From contig NAJO01000002.1 in the NCBI GenBank assembly GCA_002077065.1, positions 1,674,001-1,738,000 of the forward strand: 64,000 nt of DNA, given 5' to 3'. Of the stretch, positions 1 to 11,300 are shown in pieces. A program made the position numbers and the translations under genes. The notes beneath the pieces were generated by a model. The model had not been told where the DNA came from and made no database searches. It saw nothing but the letters and a program-made list of their open reading frames with translations. Position 1 is the first letter of the stretch; each line of letters opens with the position of its first letter. The DNA comes from Cryoendolithus antarcticus. Lineage: Eukaryota; Ascomycota; Dothideomycetes; Cladosporiales; Cladosporiaceae.

Positions 1-261
1 CTACCCACGCCACCAATCTGGATCACCGAAGACATGATCACAGGAGTCGCAGAACTTCGGGACCACCGTGAATGTGGCTTGCGTGGTGAAGTCTTCGTTC
101 AACACGCGCGGATAAGTCGGGAGCAGTCGCTGGGTCAGCCCATGGCTCCTCGACACCTGACTCACCACATAGTGACATCTCAGAGGACCGACCCCCTGCT
201 CACATCGGGGTTCCGAGCCTCCAGTCAAGACAAGCTCGGAAGGGCCAGGCGTTTGACCCAC
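1..261 (-). other. possible N-terminal fragment of a HET-type protein, cut by window edge
   Basis: An open frame of 86 residues runs off the left edge of the window. I do not recognise a full domain. The stretch FCDSCDHVFGDPDW near its visible end resembles the short Cys-x2-Cys segment that often opens fungal heterokaryon-incompatibility (HET) domain proteins, just before the region leading into the HET domain. That resemblance is by eye only. The rest is unremarkable and the frame could be chance. The sequence to the left of the window would decide whether a HET domain follows. Confidence 0.22.
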
Positions 262-632
262 GTGGCGGTGTTGTGGCGCGCTGAAAACCCCTGCCCAGAA
301 TGGCCTGGACTTCGCGCTAATCTTGGTTAAGTGTTGAGCTTGGCTTTAGGGTTAGCCAAAATGAATCCAAAACTGGCTAGCTCAAGATTCAAGCATTGCT
401 CAAGCGTTGCTCAAGCTTTTGGTATCATTGGACTCGCGCAGAACACTGGGCTCGCATCTAGCCATGAGAATGCCGCACGCCATGGCGGCAGCTGCAAATT
501 TGTTTGGAAACGTTGGCGGATCTGCGATATGTGATAATAGGTGAGTCCTCAGGTAGGTAGATTCCTCTGCCCACCCACTGAATCTCAACTTCCCTCGCGC
601 CCACTACACCAAGTTCTCTCATACCTCTCACA
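262..632. other. intergenic, no gene seen
   Basis: No supportable coding region. It holds a short imperfect direct repeat built on TTGCTCAAGC around 395-417. It presumably also holds the promoter and leader of the secreted-protein gene that starts at 633. Confidence 0.5.
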
Positions 633-1587
633 ATGCTTCGCTTCTTGGTATGCCTTACAGCCACGGCGGGTTTGGCATCTGCAAGTGGCTCGGCGATCTG
701 TTCCAGCAATCCCTATAAGCTGTTCCAGCCGTTCTCGACATACGCCCCGGCACAGAGCTTCTGCAGTTCTCGATTTCCTGTAGCTCCTGTCACAACGACG
801 ACGACAGTAGCCGCATACGCTACATCCACTGTGACCGCAACACAGACGGCGTTGACTACGCAGGTCGTCCAATCGACACTTATCTCGACTGAGACCGACT
901 CCGTCACTGTCGACGTGACGACAGATGCGACAGTAGATTTGTTCTCGACCAGTACGGAAACCGATTCCGTTACGGTCACTGTGACCATAACGGGCGGCGT
1001 GCAAGCGAAGGCGAAGCGTACTGACGTGCCGACGGTGCCGACCTCGTTGCTCGCGAAGTGGCCACAGCGGACCGCAGCACCGACAGGTGTTGACAAGCGA
1101 GAGCTCGAAGCAAGGACACAGAAGACGACGAGTACATCAACGAAGACTACCATGAAGACGACGACGTCGTGCACATCAAAGACGACATCGAAGACGACAA
1201 CATCGTGTACTTCAACGGCCACGACTTCCACGACGCAGAATGCCGTTTGGAGCGCTTTGGTAGCGCAAGCATCGGCGATCCTTAGCACTGGATGCTCTTG
1301 TATAGAGACGCCAAAGACCATCACTGTAAGTCTGAACGAACGTCAGCTCTACGGTAAAAGTCACTGACTGTTCACATCAGGCCACGCAAACGAGCACAAG
1401 CACAGGAACAGTAACCAACACCGTTACCGTCACAGACGTCGCCACAAGCACCTCCTTCGGGTCCAGCACAGCTACAAGCTTCACAACAGTCACTGAAACC
1501 GTCACATTGACAGACGACATTTCCATAGTCCTAGCAACGACCACCAGCGCAACCGTAACCGCCACCGCTACCGTAACGCCGCCCTGA
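633..1587 (+). CDS. secreted Ser/Thr-rich protein, interrupted by in-frame TGA
   Basis: The frame starts with a clear signal peptide (residues 1-18, LVCLTATAGLASA core). A Thr/Ser/Val-rich low-complexity region follows, with repeated TETDSVTV-like and TKTTS-like units, as in O-glycosylated fungal wall proteins. A 55-nt intron (1326-1380) is well supported: donor GTAAGT, a CTGAC branch site, acceptor CAG, phase 0. Exon 2 continues with the same TVT-rich composition and meets TGA at 1585-1587, giving 299 residues. The frame stays open beyond that stop and encodes a Cys-containing module (next entry), so this looks like the N-terminal part of a larger secreted protein. No compatible consensus intron removes the TGA. 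The only phase-compatible donor I found is a poor GTCCAG at 1461. A real shortened product, a pseudogene or stop readthrough are all possible. Confidence 0.6.
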
Positions 1588-1902
1588 TTCAGCGGCAACA
1601 ACGGCAACAGCAATGGAGTCTACACCTGTACCTACAACGTCCTTTGCAGCATGCAAGGCAGCTACGGCTCCTTCGGCTCAGACACGCCGTCCAACCAGGC
1701 CAACGGCGCCACGACGTTGCGAGACTGCTTGGTGGCGTGCAACAACGACCAATCCTGCGGTGCGGTCAACCTCAATCAAGTCACCAATACGTGCACGTTC
1801 ATTGAATTTCCGGGCTTCTTGCTGTATACTTACACGGCGCAATACACTACCGTTGCGGACGCTGATGTGGATTTTGCCTACATCACGGGGAACTGTGTAT
1901 GA
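1588..1902 (+). pseudogene. Cys-containing PAN/Apple-like domain downstream of in-frame stop
   Basis: This is the direct in-frame continuation of the secreted-protein gene after the TGA at 1585-1587. It encodes about 104 residues ending at TGA 1900-1902. A Gly/Asn linker (FSGNNGNSNG) leads into a module with spaced cysteines (VYTCTY, VLCSM, LRDCLVACNN, SCGAVN, NTCTF, GNCV). The pattern LxDCLxxC...SCxAVN...C is typical of PAN/Apple-like domains at the C-terminus of fungal extracellular proteins. It has no good start codon of its own before the ATG at 1651, which would miss the first two cysteines. The coding signal looks intact, so the break is either recent, a sequencing error, or bypassed. 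Confidence 0.5.
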
Positions 1903-2041
1903 AGCTGAGAAGTCTGAGTGCAACAGCATGGGGAATTTAGATGTCGTGCGTTCTAGCTGGTATGCAGATTGGGGACTTGTCTGACGTTCAACGATTTCAT
2001 GGTCCGGCAGTATCTCTTATCTTACATAAAGTCGTAGACGC
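1903..2041. other. intergenic spacer
   Basis: 3' flank of the secreted-protein locus. No gene is seen. Confidence 0.4.
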
Positions 2042-2341
2042 GTGCTTCCGCTTCTCCAAACATGCTTCCAGTTCTCCAAACGTCTGAAGCGTGGAATATG
2101 CTCTGATCACCTTGCCCGAGGGAGTGAAACCATCGAATGCCACGTTGGTGAGACTCCTAAGCTGAGAGCAGACTATGTTGCTCTCTCTCACCGATGTGGA
2201 ATGGTGGAATCCACGGTTACAGGTGCACTTCTGCCAGCACAGAAGCGTTCAAGACTTTCGGAGAAGGGGATTTACCTGGATGCATCTTCCACTTGCTTAG
2301 AGGTAGATTCTCACAGTGCATTGCTCGTGAGTAAGAACTGA
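2042..2341 (+). pseudogene. possible HET-domain relic
   Basis: A 99-residue frame contains VGETPKLRADYVALSHRCG. This strongly resembles the opening of a HET domain, where fungal proteins typically read (Y)xALSHRWG or LSYCWG after a short lead. After that motif the resemblance stops: there is no WIDxLCIxQ block, and the frame ends about 40 residues later. The tryptophan normally present in the SHxWG motif is Cys here. I therefore read it as a decayed, truncated HET fragment, not a working gene. A second, much longer broken HET gene lies at 50993-52808, so such relics fit this genome. Chance resemblance cannot be excluded. Confidence 0.35.
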
Positions 2342-2502
2342 TGCTGCGTAACTATCGTCCGTTGTTCATGGACTCGAGTGCAATTAAGTCATCAACCATA
2401 TCTTCGCTATGCGCGGTCGCTGCGCGACATTGCCTACGACTGTCGCTATACAGTACCACTACCCAAGAGCCCATCCCGTGAACGCCATGCCAACCTGCAG
2501 AC

Positions 2503-3579
2503 CTAGTAATTCCCGTACACGCTGTTCCGTTGCGCGCCCTGCTGATGATAGAATCCCTGACTCGCATACTCCGACTCGCCATATATATTACTCCTTCGCA
2601 CATCCGAGTCATCCCCCGATGGCAACAGCTCCTTGACTTCCCAGTTGTTCTGCTTTTGCCCAACGCTGAACTCCAGGTCCTCCTTCGTGATCGAGTCCCA
2701 GTACTTGTACACCATCATGACTGCCAGCAGATTGCACACCGTAGCGAAGAACAGGCCGTCCATGTAATGCGCCACGTTATCGCAGATCGTCTTGCTAAAG
2801 ACATACAAGATGACCTGGCCAATGACGAAGAAGAAGGCTCCGAAGCCGATGTGCCATAGCGGCCAGCGCTCTTGCAACGTGCCGATGACCAGCAAGATCT
2901 GCATGACGAAGTAGACGAAGACGAACAGCGCCGAGAACAAGTAGACCACAACAAACAGCCCGATCGTGTTCTCCGGCCCCAGTCCAGCCCATGCCTTGAA
3001 CGTCAGCAGCGAGACCGCAAAGCTTATGAGGAACATGACCACGCTGCTACCGCGGAGGAGCCAGACTGAAAGCGTTGTGCCGTCTTCGTAAAGCTGGAAG
3101 CCGACGAAGCCGTTGATCATGAGGCAGATTGCTGTGCTGCTTGCGAGGCCGCATTGTGCGGCCACGAAGTAGGCGTAAGCGCTGCTTCCCGGGGGCACGA
3201 CACCGCAGTCTATGACGAGAGAGATCATAGTGAGAAGGGCGTAGGAGTAGAAGAAGGTCGTGATTTCTTTGCGGCCTGCGATTGTGTTTTGTCAGCGCTT
3301 CGCCTTGCGCCACCCTCCCTCATTGGATACAGTATACACACCAACAGCCGTGAACTTGCTTCTAACATGTATGATCATGATCACGATCATAATGAGCGCA
3401 ATGATGTGTGTGAATCCCGCCGCGCCTTGAAAGATGATGGTGTTCGCTAGCTGGATCGTTCGCGAGTAGCATAGCGACTGTGTCATGTGCTTGCCGGTGA
3501 GCGGCGAGATGCCCCCTACGAGAGGGCATAGTGGGAGGGGCGTCTTCTCGCATATTGATGCGAAGTCGCCGAAGCCCAT
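2503..3579 (-). CDS. CHS7: chitin synthase export chaperone Chs7
   Basis: Multi-pass ER membrane protein needed to fold chitin synthase III (Chs3 class) and let it leave the ER. The start MGFGDFASICEKTPLPLCPL is the conserved Chs7 N-terminus. Later blocks LANTIIFQGA, HVRSKFTAVG, GVVPPGS and NGFVGFQLYEDGT are also family hallmarks. About seven hydrophobic segments alternate with short loops, and the C-terminal tail is hydrophilic. Two exons: 3579-3342 and 3275-2503, with a 66-nt phase-1 intron (3276-3341; donor GTGTGT, CTGAC branch, GCAG acceptor) splitting a Gly codon exactly where the family sequence continues as RKEITTFFY. The product is 336 residues, close to the usual length. It is divergent from the DUF7719 gene, which starts 441 nt away, so the two may share a promoter region. 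Confidence 0.95.
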
Positions 3580-4020
3580 GCTGGCAGGCGAGGCTGAGGG
3601 GGTGTCCGCGCTGGCTTGAGCGGTGTTGTGGGTGGGGCGGGCGGTTGTGTTCGGTTCAGCGGAATGTGAGTCGCGGTGTAGTGGTGTTATGTAGCGAGCG
3701 TGATGCAGTGAATGCGTGGATCGGTAATTTCACAATGCGGTCGTCTTGATGTTGCGACTTTGGAGTGCGTGGCAACGAGACGGGCACTCCCGCAGCTCGA
3801 AATAGACGTTCAAATGCAGGTACACGAGCATCGTGGAAGGAAAAGACTACACTTCGGAACTGGTGCCATCGACATTGACACTGATCAGACTGTCAGACAT
3901 CTTGAAGACGGAATTTTTCCAAGCCACCTCACGGAACGCTTTCGGTTTCGAAAATAAATACTCTCGCTACAGGATCTGTCGTCTACTCCAGACACGAATT
4001 GCCTTCGCAGAACAATCATC
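3580..4020. promoter_or_regulatory. shared divergent promoter region
   Basis: A 441-nt interval between the divergent starts of CHS7 (minus) and the DUF7719 gene (plus). No specific motif is claimed. Its role as a bidirectional promoter follows from the arrangement only. Confidence 0.35.
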
Positions 4021-4716
4021 ATGGCTGACGACGCAAAGGCTCCTGGCAACCGACGCGAGCGCCGCGCAGCAGCCAAATCTTCTTCCCAGCCGATAGCCCC
4101 GCCAACAAAGACTCCAAACATCAAGATGGCTCACCCAGACCGCTCAGGCCCCAAAGGCAAGACCCTGCTGGATCTCTACGACGAAAAGAAAGACCTCCTT
4201 TCCCAAGGCCAGCCTTTTGACCCCAAGCACCTCGACGGTGCAGTCCGCGACGAAGGCGGCAACATCCTCACCGCCGGTCTCGGATCGCCGGACGACGAGC
4301 CGATTGGAGTCTTTGGCCAAGCGGTCTTCTGGTCAGTGTGCTTGGCGATGTTCCATTTCACCATGGATGTCTTGACATTCAACCAGTATCGGCAGGAGAT
4401 CGTGTGGGGCCCGATCTGGAAGCGGACGTTCACAGTCCTGCCTGTGCTGTGGTTGTTGGTGTATTTGACGCGGAGTGAGCTTGCGCGGAGGTGGCAAATC
4501 GCGAGGCAGGTGTTCTTCCTGGGAGTTGCGGTGGCGGCTGGGTGCTACACAATCCATGTCGGCAACAACTTTGCCTACTATGCGGTGATGAAGCAAGCGC
4601 CACCGCTGGGGACATTGTGGGTTTGGAGCGTAATCGAGATGCAGTTGCCATATGCTGCTGCGAGTGTGGTGCCAGTAGTAGCGTATCTGTACTTCAATGG
4701 ATATGCCGTATTTTGA
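4021..4716 (+). CDS. conserved fungal membrane protein, DUF7719-type
   Basis: Single-exon gene for 231 residues. The N-terminus is basic and hydrophilic (GNRRERRAAAKS). A soluble segment with LLDLYDEKKDLL follows, then four or five hydrophobic segments from about residue 100 to the end. The block FHFTMDVLTFNQYRQEIVW and the RRERRAAAK start match a conserved fungal family that I know as DUF7719. No reaction is known for it. The ATG lies in a good context (atcATGGCTG), and no better upstream start exists. It converges with GPI12, with only 25 nt between the two stop codons, so their 3' ends must overlap or lie very close. Confidence 0.85.
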   Translation: MADDAKAPGNRRERRAAAKSSSQPIAPPTKTPNIKMAHPDRSGPKGKTLLDLYDEKKDLLSQGQPFDPKHLDGAVRDEGGNILTAGLGSPDDEPIGVFGQAVFWSVCLAMFHFTMDVLTFNQYRQEIVWGPIWKRTFTVLPVLWLLVYLTRSELARRWQIARQVFFLGVAVAAGCYTIHVGNNFAYYAVMKQAPPLGTLWVWSVIEMQLPYAAASVVPVVAYLYFNGYAVF

Positions 4717-4741
4717 TGCGGCGTGGCAGTAGCACCGTTGA

Positions 4742-5578
4742 TCAGATTTTCACCTTCACTAGATCGTTGACAATCATGTACCTGCTCACGCCGATCCAGC
4801 CCCATCGGAACCACCGCATCTGACTCTTGTGAGCCGTTGTCATGGTCAGCTGTGCTGTACGAATGCCCATCGGCCCACTGACTGCCAGCAGTGGCGAAGG
4901 GAAGTCCTTTCCATCCCTCGTCCGCCAAATACAGGTTAGCACAGTGAACATAGAGTCCACGACGCTGCTGTACTTGCGAACGACATTCGTCGACGTAAGA
5001 GTGTACAGCTTGACAGGGCACTCCCAGCCTTTGTGACGTTGCATGAGCGACCCGAGGAAGACTTTCGCTCCATGGTAGAGTGAGACGTGATTCGGGTGCC
5101 CACTGACGCCCTTCGCGTCGAATGTGACAATCACATCAATGAGAGCTTCTGGCGCTCGGTTTGATGGAGTTGAAGCAAACTTGGGTGCGAAATAGTGTGC
5201 TAGTACCTTCGAGATCTCCTTCGCGTCCCAGGTCTTGGTCATCGAGTCTGGAAATCGCTCATCCTCCACTACCACAACGTGCTCGGCCGATGTAACGCCC
5301 AACATCAAAGCAGACTTGACAAGCTCGGACTTGCGAGTCTGACCCAGTCCGTCTGCGTCGCCGCTGCTTAGGCAAACAATGAAGAGCTGATTACCGAGAG
5401 ATTGCTGAGTGAGGGCGATGACCGAGGGAGCGAAGAACATTGCTTCGTCGTCCGGATGAGCGATGAGCAGACATAATCGCTTGCCTCGGAGCGTAGGAAA
5501 GCCGGTAATCAAGTAGGCTGTGAAGAGCCAGCACCCAATAACCAACAGAGGAACCTGGGCAATCAAAGTCCAGTTCAT
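4742..5578 (-). CDS. GPI12: N-acetylglucosaminyl-phosphatidylinositol de-N-acetylase (PIG-L/Gpi12)
   Basis: Catalyses the second step of GPI-anchor synthesis at the ER, removing the acetyl group from GlcNAc-PI. The 278-residue product has an N-terminal membrane segment (residues about 5-22), followed by the metal-binding motif HPDDEAMFF at 41-49 and the second motif HPNH at 161-164, both diagnostic of the LmbE/PIG-L fold. The SSGDADGLG and TRKSEL blocks between them are also conserved. The C-terminus (SQMRWFRWGW) matches fungal Gpi12. Single exon, length usual for the family. It ends 25 nt from the convergent DUF7719 gene. A GPI-anchored protein that would depend on this pathway is encoded at 39024-39803. 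Confidence 0.95.
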   Translation of the reverse strand: MNWTLIAQVPLLVIGCWLFTAYLITGFPTLRGKRLCLLIAHPDDEAMFFAPSVIALTQQSLGNQLFIVCLSSGDADGLGQTRKSELVKSALMLGVTSAEHVVVVEDERFPDSMTKTWDAKEISKVLAHYFAPKFASTPSNRAPEALIDVIVTFDAKGVSGHPNHVSLYHGAKVFLGSLMQRHKGWECPVKLYTLTSTNVVRKYSSVVDSMFTVLTCIWRTRDGKDFPSPLLAVSGPMGIRTAQLTMTTAHKSQMRWFRWGWIGVSRYMIVNDLVKVKI

Positions 5579-6316
5579 CGTGCTGCAGTACGACCAATTG
5601 CTGATAAGTACCTAGTATATGTAGCCTCCAAATATCACAGTGATAGTCGGCTCGATCATCATAGAATATTAGACTGTCTTTTATGGGAAGTTATAAGTTG
5701 TCGACGTTGCATGTTGTTTGTTGAAGAAGTTGAAGTTGGATACGACTTGCTGTGAACACCACTAACTCGAAAATCTTCATACCGCGTTTATACACCAAAC
5801 TTTGGACTAACATTAACGAGAACCACTTCAACATATTCCAGTACTTGAGGTGATATATCACAGACACCCGGAAGGCTGTGCCCGACTTCCTGCGTTGCTT
5901 CGTTTGGAAAAAATGCCAGCCTGTGGCTGATTACTACGACATGGGCTGCATGATAGCGACGGTCTCTCATCTAAACGATCATCCTGCTATGATGCTTCCT
6001 TACGCGGAAACGTACACTCTCCGGCGTTCTGGGCCGTTCCTCTTGCTCATTGCGACCCCGGATCTGGCCGCTGACGTGCGATGAGTTCAAGATCGCAGCT
6101 CACCAGATAAACCGTTCCAATCAAGGAAGCCGCCCGAATGATCCCTCCGTTGGTGATGACTGCAGGACCATTGGAAGCACTGAACGCTCCACTCGAGGCA
6201 AGCAGACATTCTTCAAAGTCTTGGTCGTCGTGCTTGTTATTGTTGTCGCTGACCGGTCTCGCGAAGATTACAAGTACAGTGCGCTTCGCTATGGTGACCT
6301 GTTGGGTTGCTCAATC
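5579..6316. other. intergenic, no gene seen
   Basis: Contains the GPI12 5' flank and the 3' flank of the OHCU decarboxylase gene. An AT-richer patch lies around 5580-5800. Open frames here overlap the OHCU gene or show no family resemblance. Confidence 0.5.
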
Positions 6317-6931
6317 TCATGTCTGCAAGAGCTTCGCTGCTCGATCAACTGCGATCTCACACATAGCCTGCACGAGTCAGCCTTGAACACCCTCTGTTAC
6401 CTATCAACATCATCCGCAACTCACCCTGATAGCCGCTATCCGCTCCCCACTCAGATCTTCCCCCTCGATCCTTGTCCTCATGTCCTTCATGACCTCCTGT
6501 CTACTCCGTCCGTTGACAAACACCACATATCTCAACCCCGGGAACTTCGCCTCGTACTCCTCATTAAGCTTTTGCAAGGCCGCAGCTTCCTCTGCACTGC
6601 CCTTCAATTGCGCCTGCTCAGCCGCACTCTGCTCTGACTCAACCTTCTTGGCACCTAGCCTGGGATGCGATGAGAGGATATCCTCCAGCCACGTCGCATC
6701 AGATGTCGATGGCGAGTCTGCCAAAGCACTGAGTTGTGCGCCGACGGCTGCTATGAGGTCTGGATAGGTCGAGAAGGTCTCGGATTGCAGAAGAGGGACT
6801 GAGAGGGTATGCAGCTGCGTGCTGGGTTCAAAGAGGAGATCTAGGACTTTGGCTCGCTCCTTTGTGGGGAGCGAGGACACCGCGCTGGGTGCTGGTAGAG
6901 GAAGTTCTTCCACGTCGTAGATATGCTTCAT
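6317..6931 (-). CDS. OHCU decarboxylase (ureide pathway)
   Basis: 2-oxo-4-hydroxy-4-carboxy-5-ureidoimidazoline decarboxylase, the step after uricase and HIU hydrolase that yields S-allantoin in purine degradation. Visible family motifs are HPRLG (residues 89-93), the LNxxYEAKFPGLRYVVFVNGR block (about 122-142) and ERIAAI near the end. Two exons: 6931-6425 and 6367-6317. The 57-nt intron (6368-6424) has donor GTGAGT, a CTGAC branch and acceptor GCAG, phase 0. The small second exon adds AMCEIAVDRAAKLL, the expected C-terminal helix, giving 185 residues. Without this exon the protein would end in an unnatural SCG tail. Other purine-degradation enzymes are not nearby. Confidence 0.9.
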
Positions 6932-8347
6932 GGCTAGTCCGTTGCTCCACGCTAGCCGACGGTAGGTCTCATGTCATATGAGATGGCATCCTCCAACATT
7001 AAAGACTTCTATCAAGCTCCGTCGTAGGGTTCGTGATAACGATAACGGGCGTTCTTCGGAGTCCATGTAACCTGCCACGCCATTGACAAAAGAAGCGAAC
7101 CGCTCAGCAACTCACCACCGACGACAATGCTATTATGTGCCGTATTGTAAGTATATGTACAAACTTGGGCTCTTAGCGAGAAGGTGGTTTTCTCTGACGT
7201 CTCTCCTAGGCAGCGCTAGAAGCAATCTGCTGTGGCGGTGCAGTCTATACCAGCAGTATCGACCACGCGGGCATCTGGAAAAGTCCGCTTCTTCTGTCAC
7301 ACGTCCCTGCTTGGCGAGCTGCGTTCCGGGATGGACCTCGCATCCCCACAGCCCGGAGAATGCATTGTCCAGCAAGGATAAACGCACGACTGGTAATCTA
7401 GATCTGTTCATGGTTTCAAGGGGTTAGACAGATCATCGTGCGGAACACATCACTCTGATCTGTTCGCAGAAACGGGACAGTCGATGCGAAGTGAGACAAG
7501 AAGAAGACCAGATGATCTGGAAGGCTTGGCAGCATCCACGAGGCTGACGAAAAGAACGGTACGGCACTTGCTCAGCTTGGGCGCCACGGCGGTGCCGCCG
7601 TGATGAGCTGCAACTCAATAACATCCCGAGGCTCCCTGGACCTGCATGCTATGCATTCGACAGAATCACAGCGTTTGCAACTCTCCGACAGCTGTACGAC
7701 TTAGCAATATTGTAAGAAAGCTGTACTTTCGCGACATGTCTGTTTCGAACGTGTCGTCGAAGTATTCTCGTGACCGGGTCCTCGAGTGCACTTGCTGCAA
7801 GCGGAAACGCTCTACAGAGGCGTATGATTCAAGACTCGATTGCGCGTGGTTTCATATGCACGCCGTGTGCTCGGTCCATCCAGTGTGCGGGAGAACAGAT
7901 CAGCCCATTTGGTGCAGCAAATGAGAGAGCAGCGGAAGGCCGGACTTGGGGGCGGACGCCGCAGTTGACCAGGGGGTGACGGTATTTTAGGTTACCCTTA
8001 TCCCTGTGCTCACGATTTGATGTGCCGTCGGTGGATTCGCGACCAGGATTCGCTTGGTGGTCCCTTGACTTTGGAGCGTGTCGAGGGTGAAGATTTGTGT
8101 TGGTCGCATCATGCGCATGTTCTGACCGTTATCGTCCCTGTATCAGATCTGGCACACTGTCTGCCATTGTCATGTCTGTTACCGCGACATCCTCTAGTAT
8201 TGTACTGTGAATGCGCCGCTGTCATCGCTGCTCATGTCGTCGATACTGCGCCGCCACGCTGACGCTTCGCACCCCTGACACCACGCCGGCACTTGACCGC
8301 GATCACGTTACGCTTGTCACTACAATTACGACGGAGTTGTTCGGACC
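6932..8347. other. intergenic, about 1.4 kb, no confident gene
   Basis: Upstream of two divergent genes. Short frames occur, including one at 7646-7924 with a CTCCKRKRS cluster, but none has a family match, a convincing start or splice support. Confidence 0.5.
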
Positions 8348-11300
8348 ATGTCGCTGAATGGGTTGGATGCGCAGAACATATACGATGCATACCAGGCAGC
8401 AATTGCTGAGGCAGGCGGATGGTGAGTGTGGGTTGAGACGGGCGCAATGAGCGCAGGAGCTGAGAAATGATTGCAGGTTCTTGCTACGCTATGTGAACAG
8501 AGACTCGGTGGAACTGCTGTCGCGCGGGAAGAATGGAGTGCATGAAGCGAGGAATGCGATCGCGAAGTATGAAGAGCAGTCGCCGCTGTACGGACTGATC
8601 ATCTACCGGCGGAGGAAGGTGCTCATCAAGTACATCCCGGAAGGAACGTCGCGATTACTCCAAGGTGGGTGAATCGTGAAGAGAGAGTCTCATATGGCAT
8701 CAGGAAACTGACATAAAGTGCAGCACGAACGGCAGTCCACTTCCAGGATGTTCTTGAGCGATACTCCCCGTATGAGACATTGCTGGAGATTACGCAAGCG
8801 GACGGGCTGAACGACACATCGCTGGCATCTTCATTCCCACTACACACAGCTTCGCCTTCGGCCTCGAGCAGTCGGTTGCACGAAATCAGCGAGGATGGCG
8901 AGGATCCAGGAACTGCAGGGAAAGGCATTCGAGGTCAGAACAATTCTGGCCAGATCTTCGGAACCCGTCAGTATAAGATGGAGCGACGGGTAGATCAGCT
9001 GATGCGCCCATCAGACCGCCCGACTCCTTCCATTTACGTCTCGAGCGAAACGAGCGGTCGAACTACATCACCTCTGTCAGGCGTGACAAAACCATCGCTC
9101 TCGCAATATCTTGTACGGGAGGATTCCGGCGGGCGGTCTATATCGTCAATTACCTCTCCGGTGCCGTCACCATACTCGGATTACGGAGGGTCGAATGGAG
9201 GTTCGGATTTATCTGCTGCTAATGAAGTGGACCCAATGTCGAAACCTCAGGTACCTGTGAAGGATTTGACCGCCTCGAATCCACTTGCCCAGAATCCAGT
9301 GGTGCAGGAGCAACCCGGGGTCACAGAATCGCCTGGCCTGCCAACGCGATCATCAGCGCGACAAAGCTCGAACGCCAGTGATGCTGGTACCATGCGAAGA
9401 GAGATAGCGAGCGTCAAGTCAGAGGAACCGACGCACGCAATCCCACCGAGCACAGAATCGAAAGTCGATGCACCACTGGACTCCTCGAGCGGAATTGATG
9501 ACCTGGTTCGTGCCTTCCCTGTGCACACCGAGAAGGCACCTTACGACGAACCGTTCGACTTTAGCTACCTCGACAAGCCAAAAGTCAAACTCGCGCCTCG
9601 GATGGTATCACCCGACAAGGCCAAGCGACCATCCATGTCCAGCATCAGCGCGCTACCAGCAGCTTTTCGATCGAAGCCTGATCAGCTCCGGCCAAAGTCG
9701 CAAGGCCCGGCCACATTGACACATGCGCAGGTCATGTCATCGTATCCCGCACCACCGCCAATACCAATACAACCCGAGTACACTCCGCGCCCAGTGTCTC
9801 GAGGAAGTGTGAAGAGTATGTCCTCGCAGAAAAGCACCTCAATGACTCCTGATAAGCTTCGCCTAATGAAGGCGTTGGAACTGCGGAAACGGCAGCTCAG
9901 GAAGTCTAACCCGCAGCTACAAATGCCGCCCCTTGCGGATGATGCGCCTGAGCTGCCCAAGCCTGCGCCGCCGGTCATCGAGGAGGTGAAGCCGGAAGTG
10001 AACGAGGAAAAGAGGACATTGGCACCGACGGAGGGCATGAACGGATACGCACCGATCAGGAAACCGGACTCTGGTATCGAGATGAACTACGAACAACACA
10101 GTCATAAGCAGCCTCTGGAGCCTAGAATGGAACAAAGCGTTGAGGAAGAGAGCAGCCCACCGGCCACCACGCCGCTACAGAAGGAGATGCAACTGCGTGA
10201 GGACGAAGTCGAGCGACAAGAAGAGGTTCCCAAGGCTGAGAGCGAGGTGGTACCAGAAGCGACAGCGCCTCCATCGGAGCCAACACTGTCGAATCCATCA
10301 AGTGCAAGACAGTCGGCCAGGATGAGCAGGCAGTCTCTTAAGAGATTGGAAACCTCGCCAGAAACGCCTGCAGAGCCAGGTCCAAACTCGGAGCCGAAAG
10401 CAGTACTGCCATTCGCAGGCCTTCGTGATCCACCCTCGACCGATAGTCCCACATTAGGTCGACCAGCTCCAGAGCCTGTGTTCACGACTTCGCGTGAGCA
10501 TCTGCTTACTGATGTGCCCTCAATCATCACCACCGCATCCTCAAGACCTCCTTCGAGCAGCGGACTGGCGGAAGCCGGATCCGAGCCGCATGTTGTAGAG
10601 ACTCCCACCGAGGAGACAGGCGCTCTCGACCAGCTAGAGCATGGCGACAATCTCGATCTTCCACCTCGTTCACCTAAGCGCAAAGGCAGCGATCTTGCAA
10701 AGCGCAGGCGTGGTATCGTGGAACCACTACAAATCGCAGTGGAGCGTCACAACATGAGCGACGGCGACATGTCAGACGATGAGTTCCTCGAAGAGCTCAA
10801 GAGCGCGACTTTGCACGAAGCCAAGCCAATGTCAGTCTCTAAATCACCTGGTCCTGGTGCCCAATTCTTCCCGCGTAGGCCGAGCAACCAGTCAATGGCT
10901 TCCAAAGCCTCAGCATCGGAAAGCCCGCAGAAGTCTAGCACGGTGAACAGTACTGTGCGCAATGCGCCAGATGTCTCACCAGAGTCAGTGCAGCCGCCCG
11001 CTACCAGGGAGTTGACTGGATCGCCGGAATCGTACAAAAGTCCTCATGCAATGCACCCATCAACACTGGACCGCAGTGAAGGTGTGCCGATCTTACGAAG
11101 ACAAGTAAGTGATGGCATCACAAGGCGCATACAGGCTCTAGCAGAGCAATCGTCACGCGACACTAGCCCGAACGCTGTGCAAGTGCCCACCAGGCCGATA
11201 ACGCCAGACTCTGAGCTGAACAGCTTTATCGCGAACGACCGCCGTGCGCCGGCTCGCTCACCAACAGCGCGTACTGGATCTTACCGAGCAAGGCGCCCGA

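Noticed and set aside
340..356. Single TTAGGG near the left edge as telomere repeat
   Set aside because: One copy only. It does not form a tandem array.
713..1324. Long minus-strand frame (203 residues) opposite the secreted-protein gene
   Set aside because: It is the complement of a Thr/Val/Ser repeat region. The plus strand has a signal peptide and a supported intron.
7646..7979. Cys-rich short frames (CTCCKRKRS and ICTPCARSIQC) that might join as one small gene
   Set aside because: They lie in different frames and no GT...AG intron was found to connect them.
10102..10683. Minus-strand frame of 193 residues within the ADF-H-like gene
   Set aside because: Shadow of the Ser/Pro/Glu-rich exon on the other strand.
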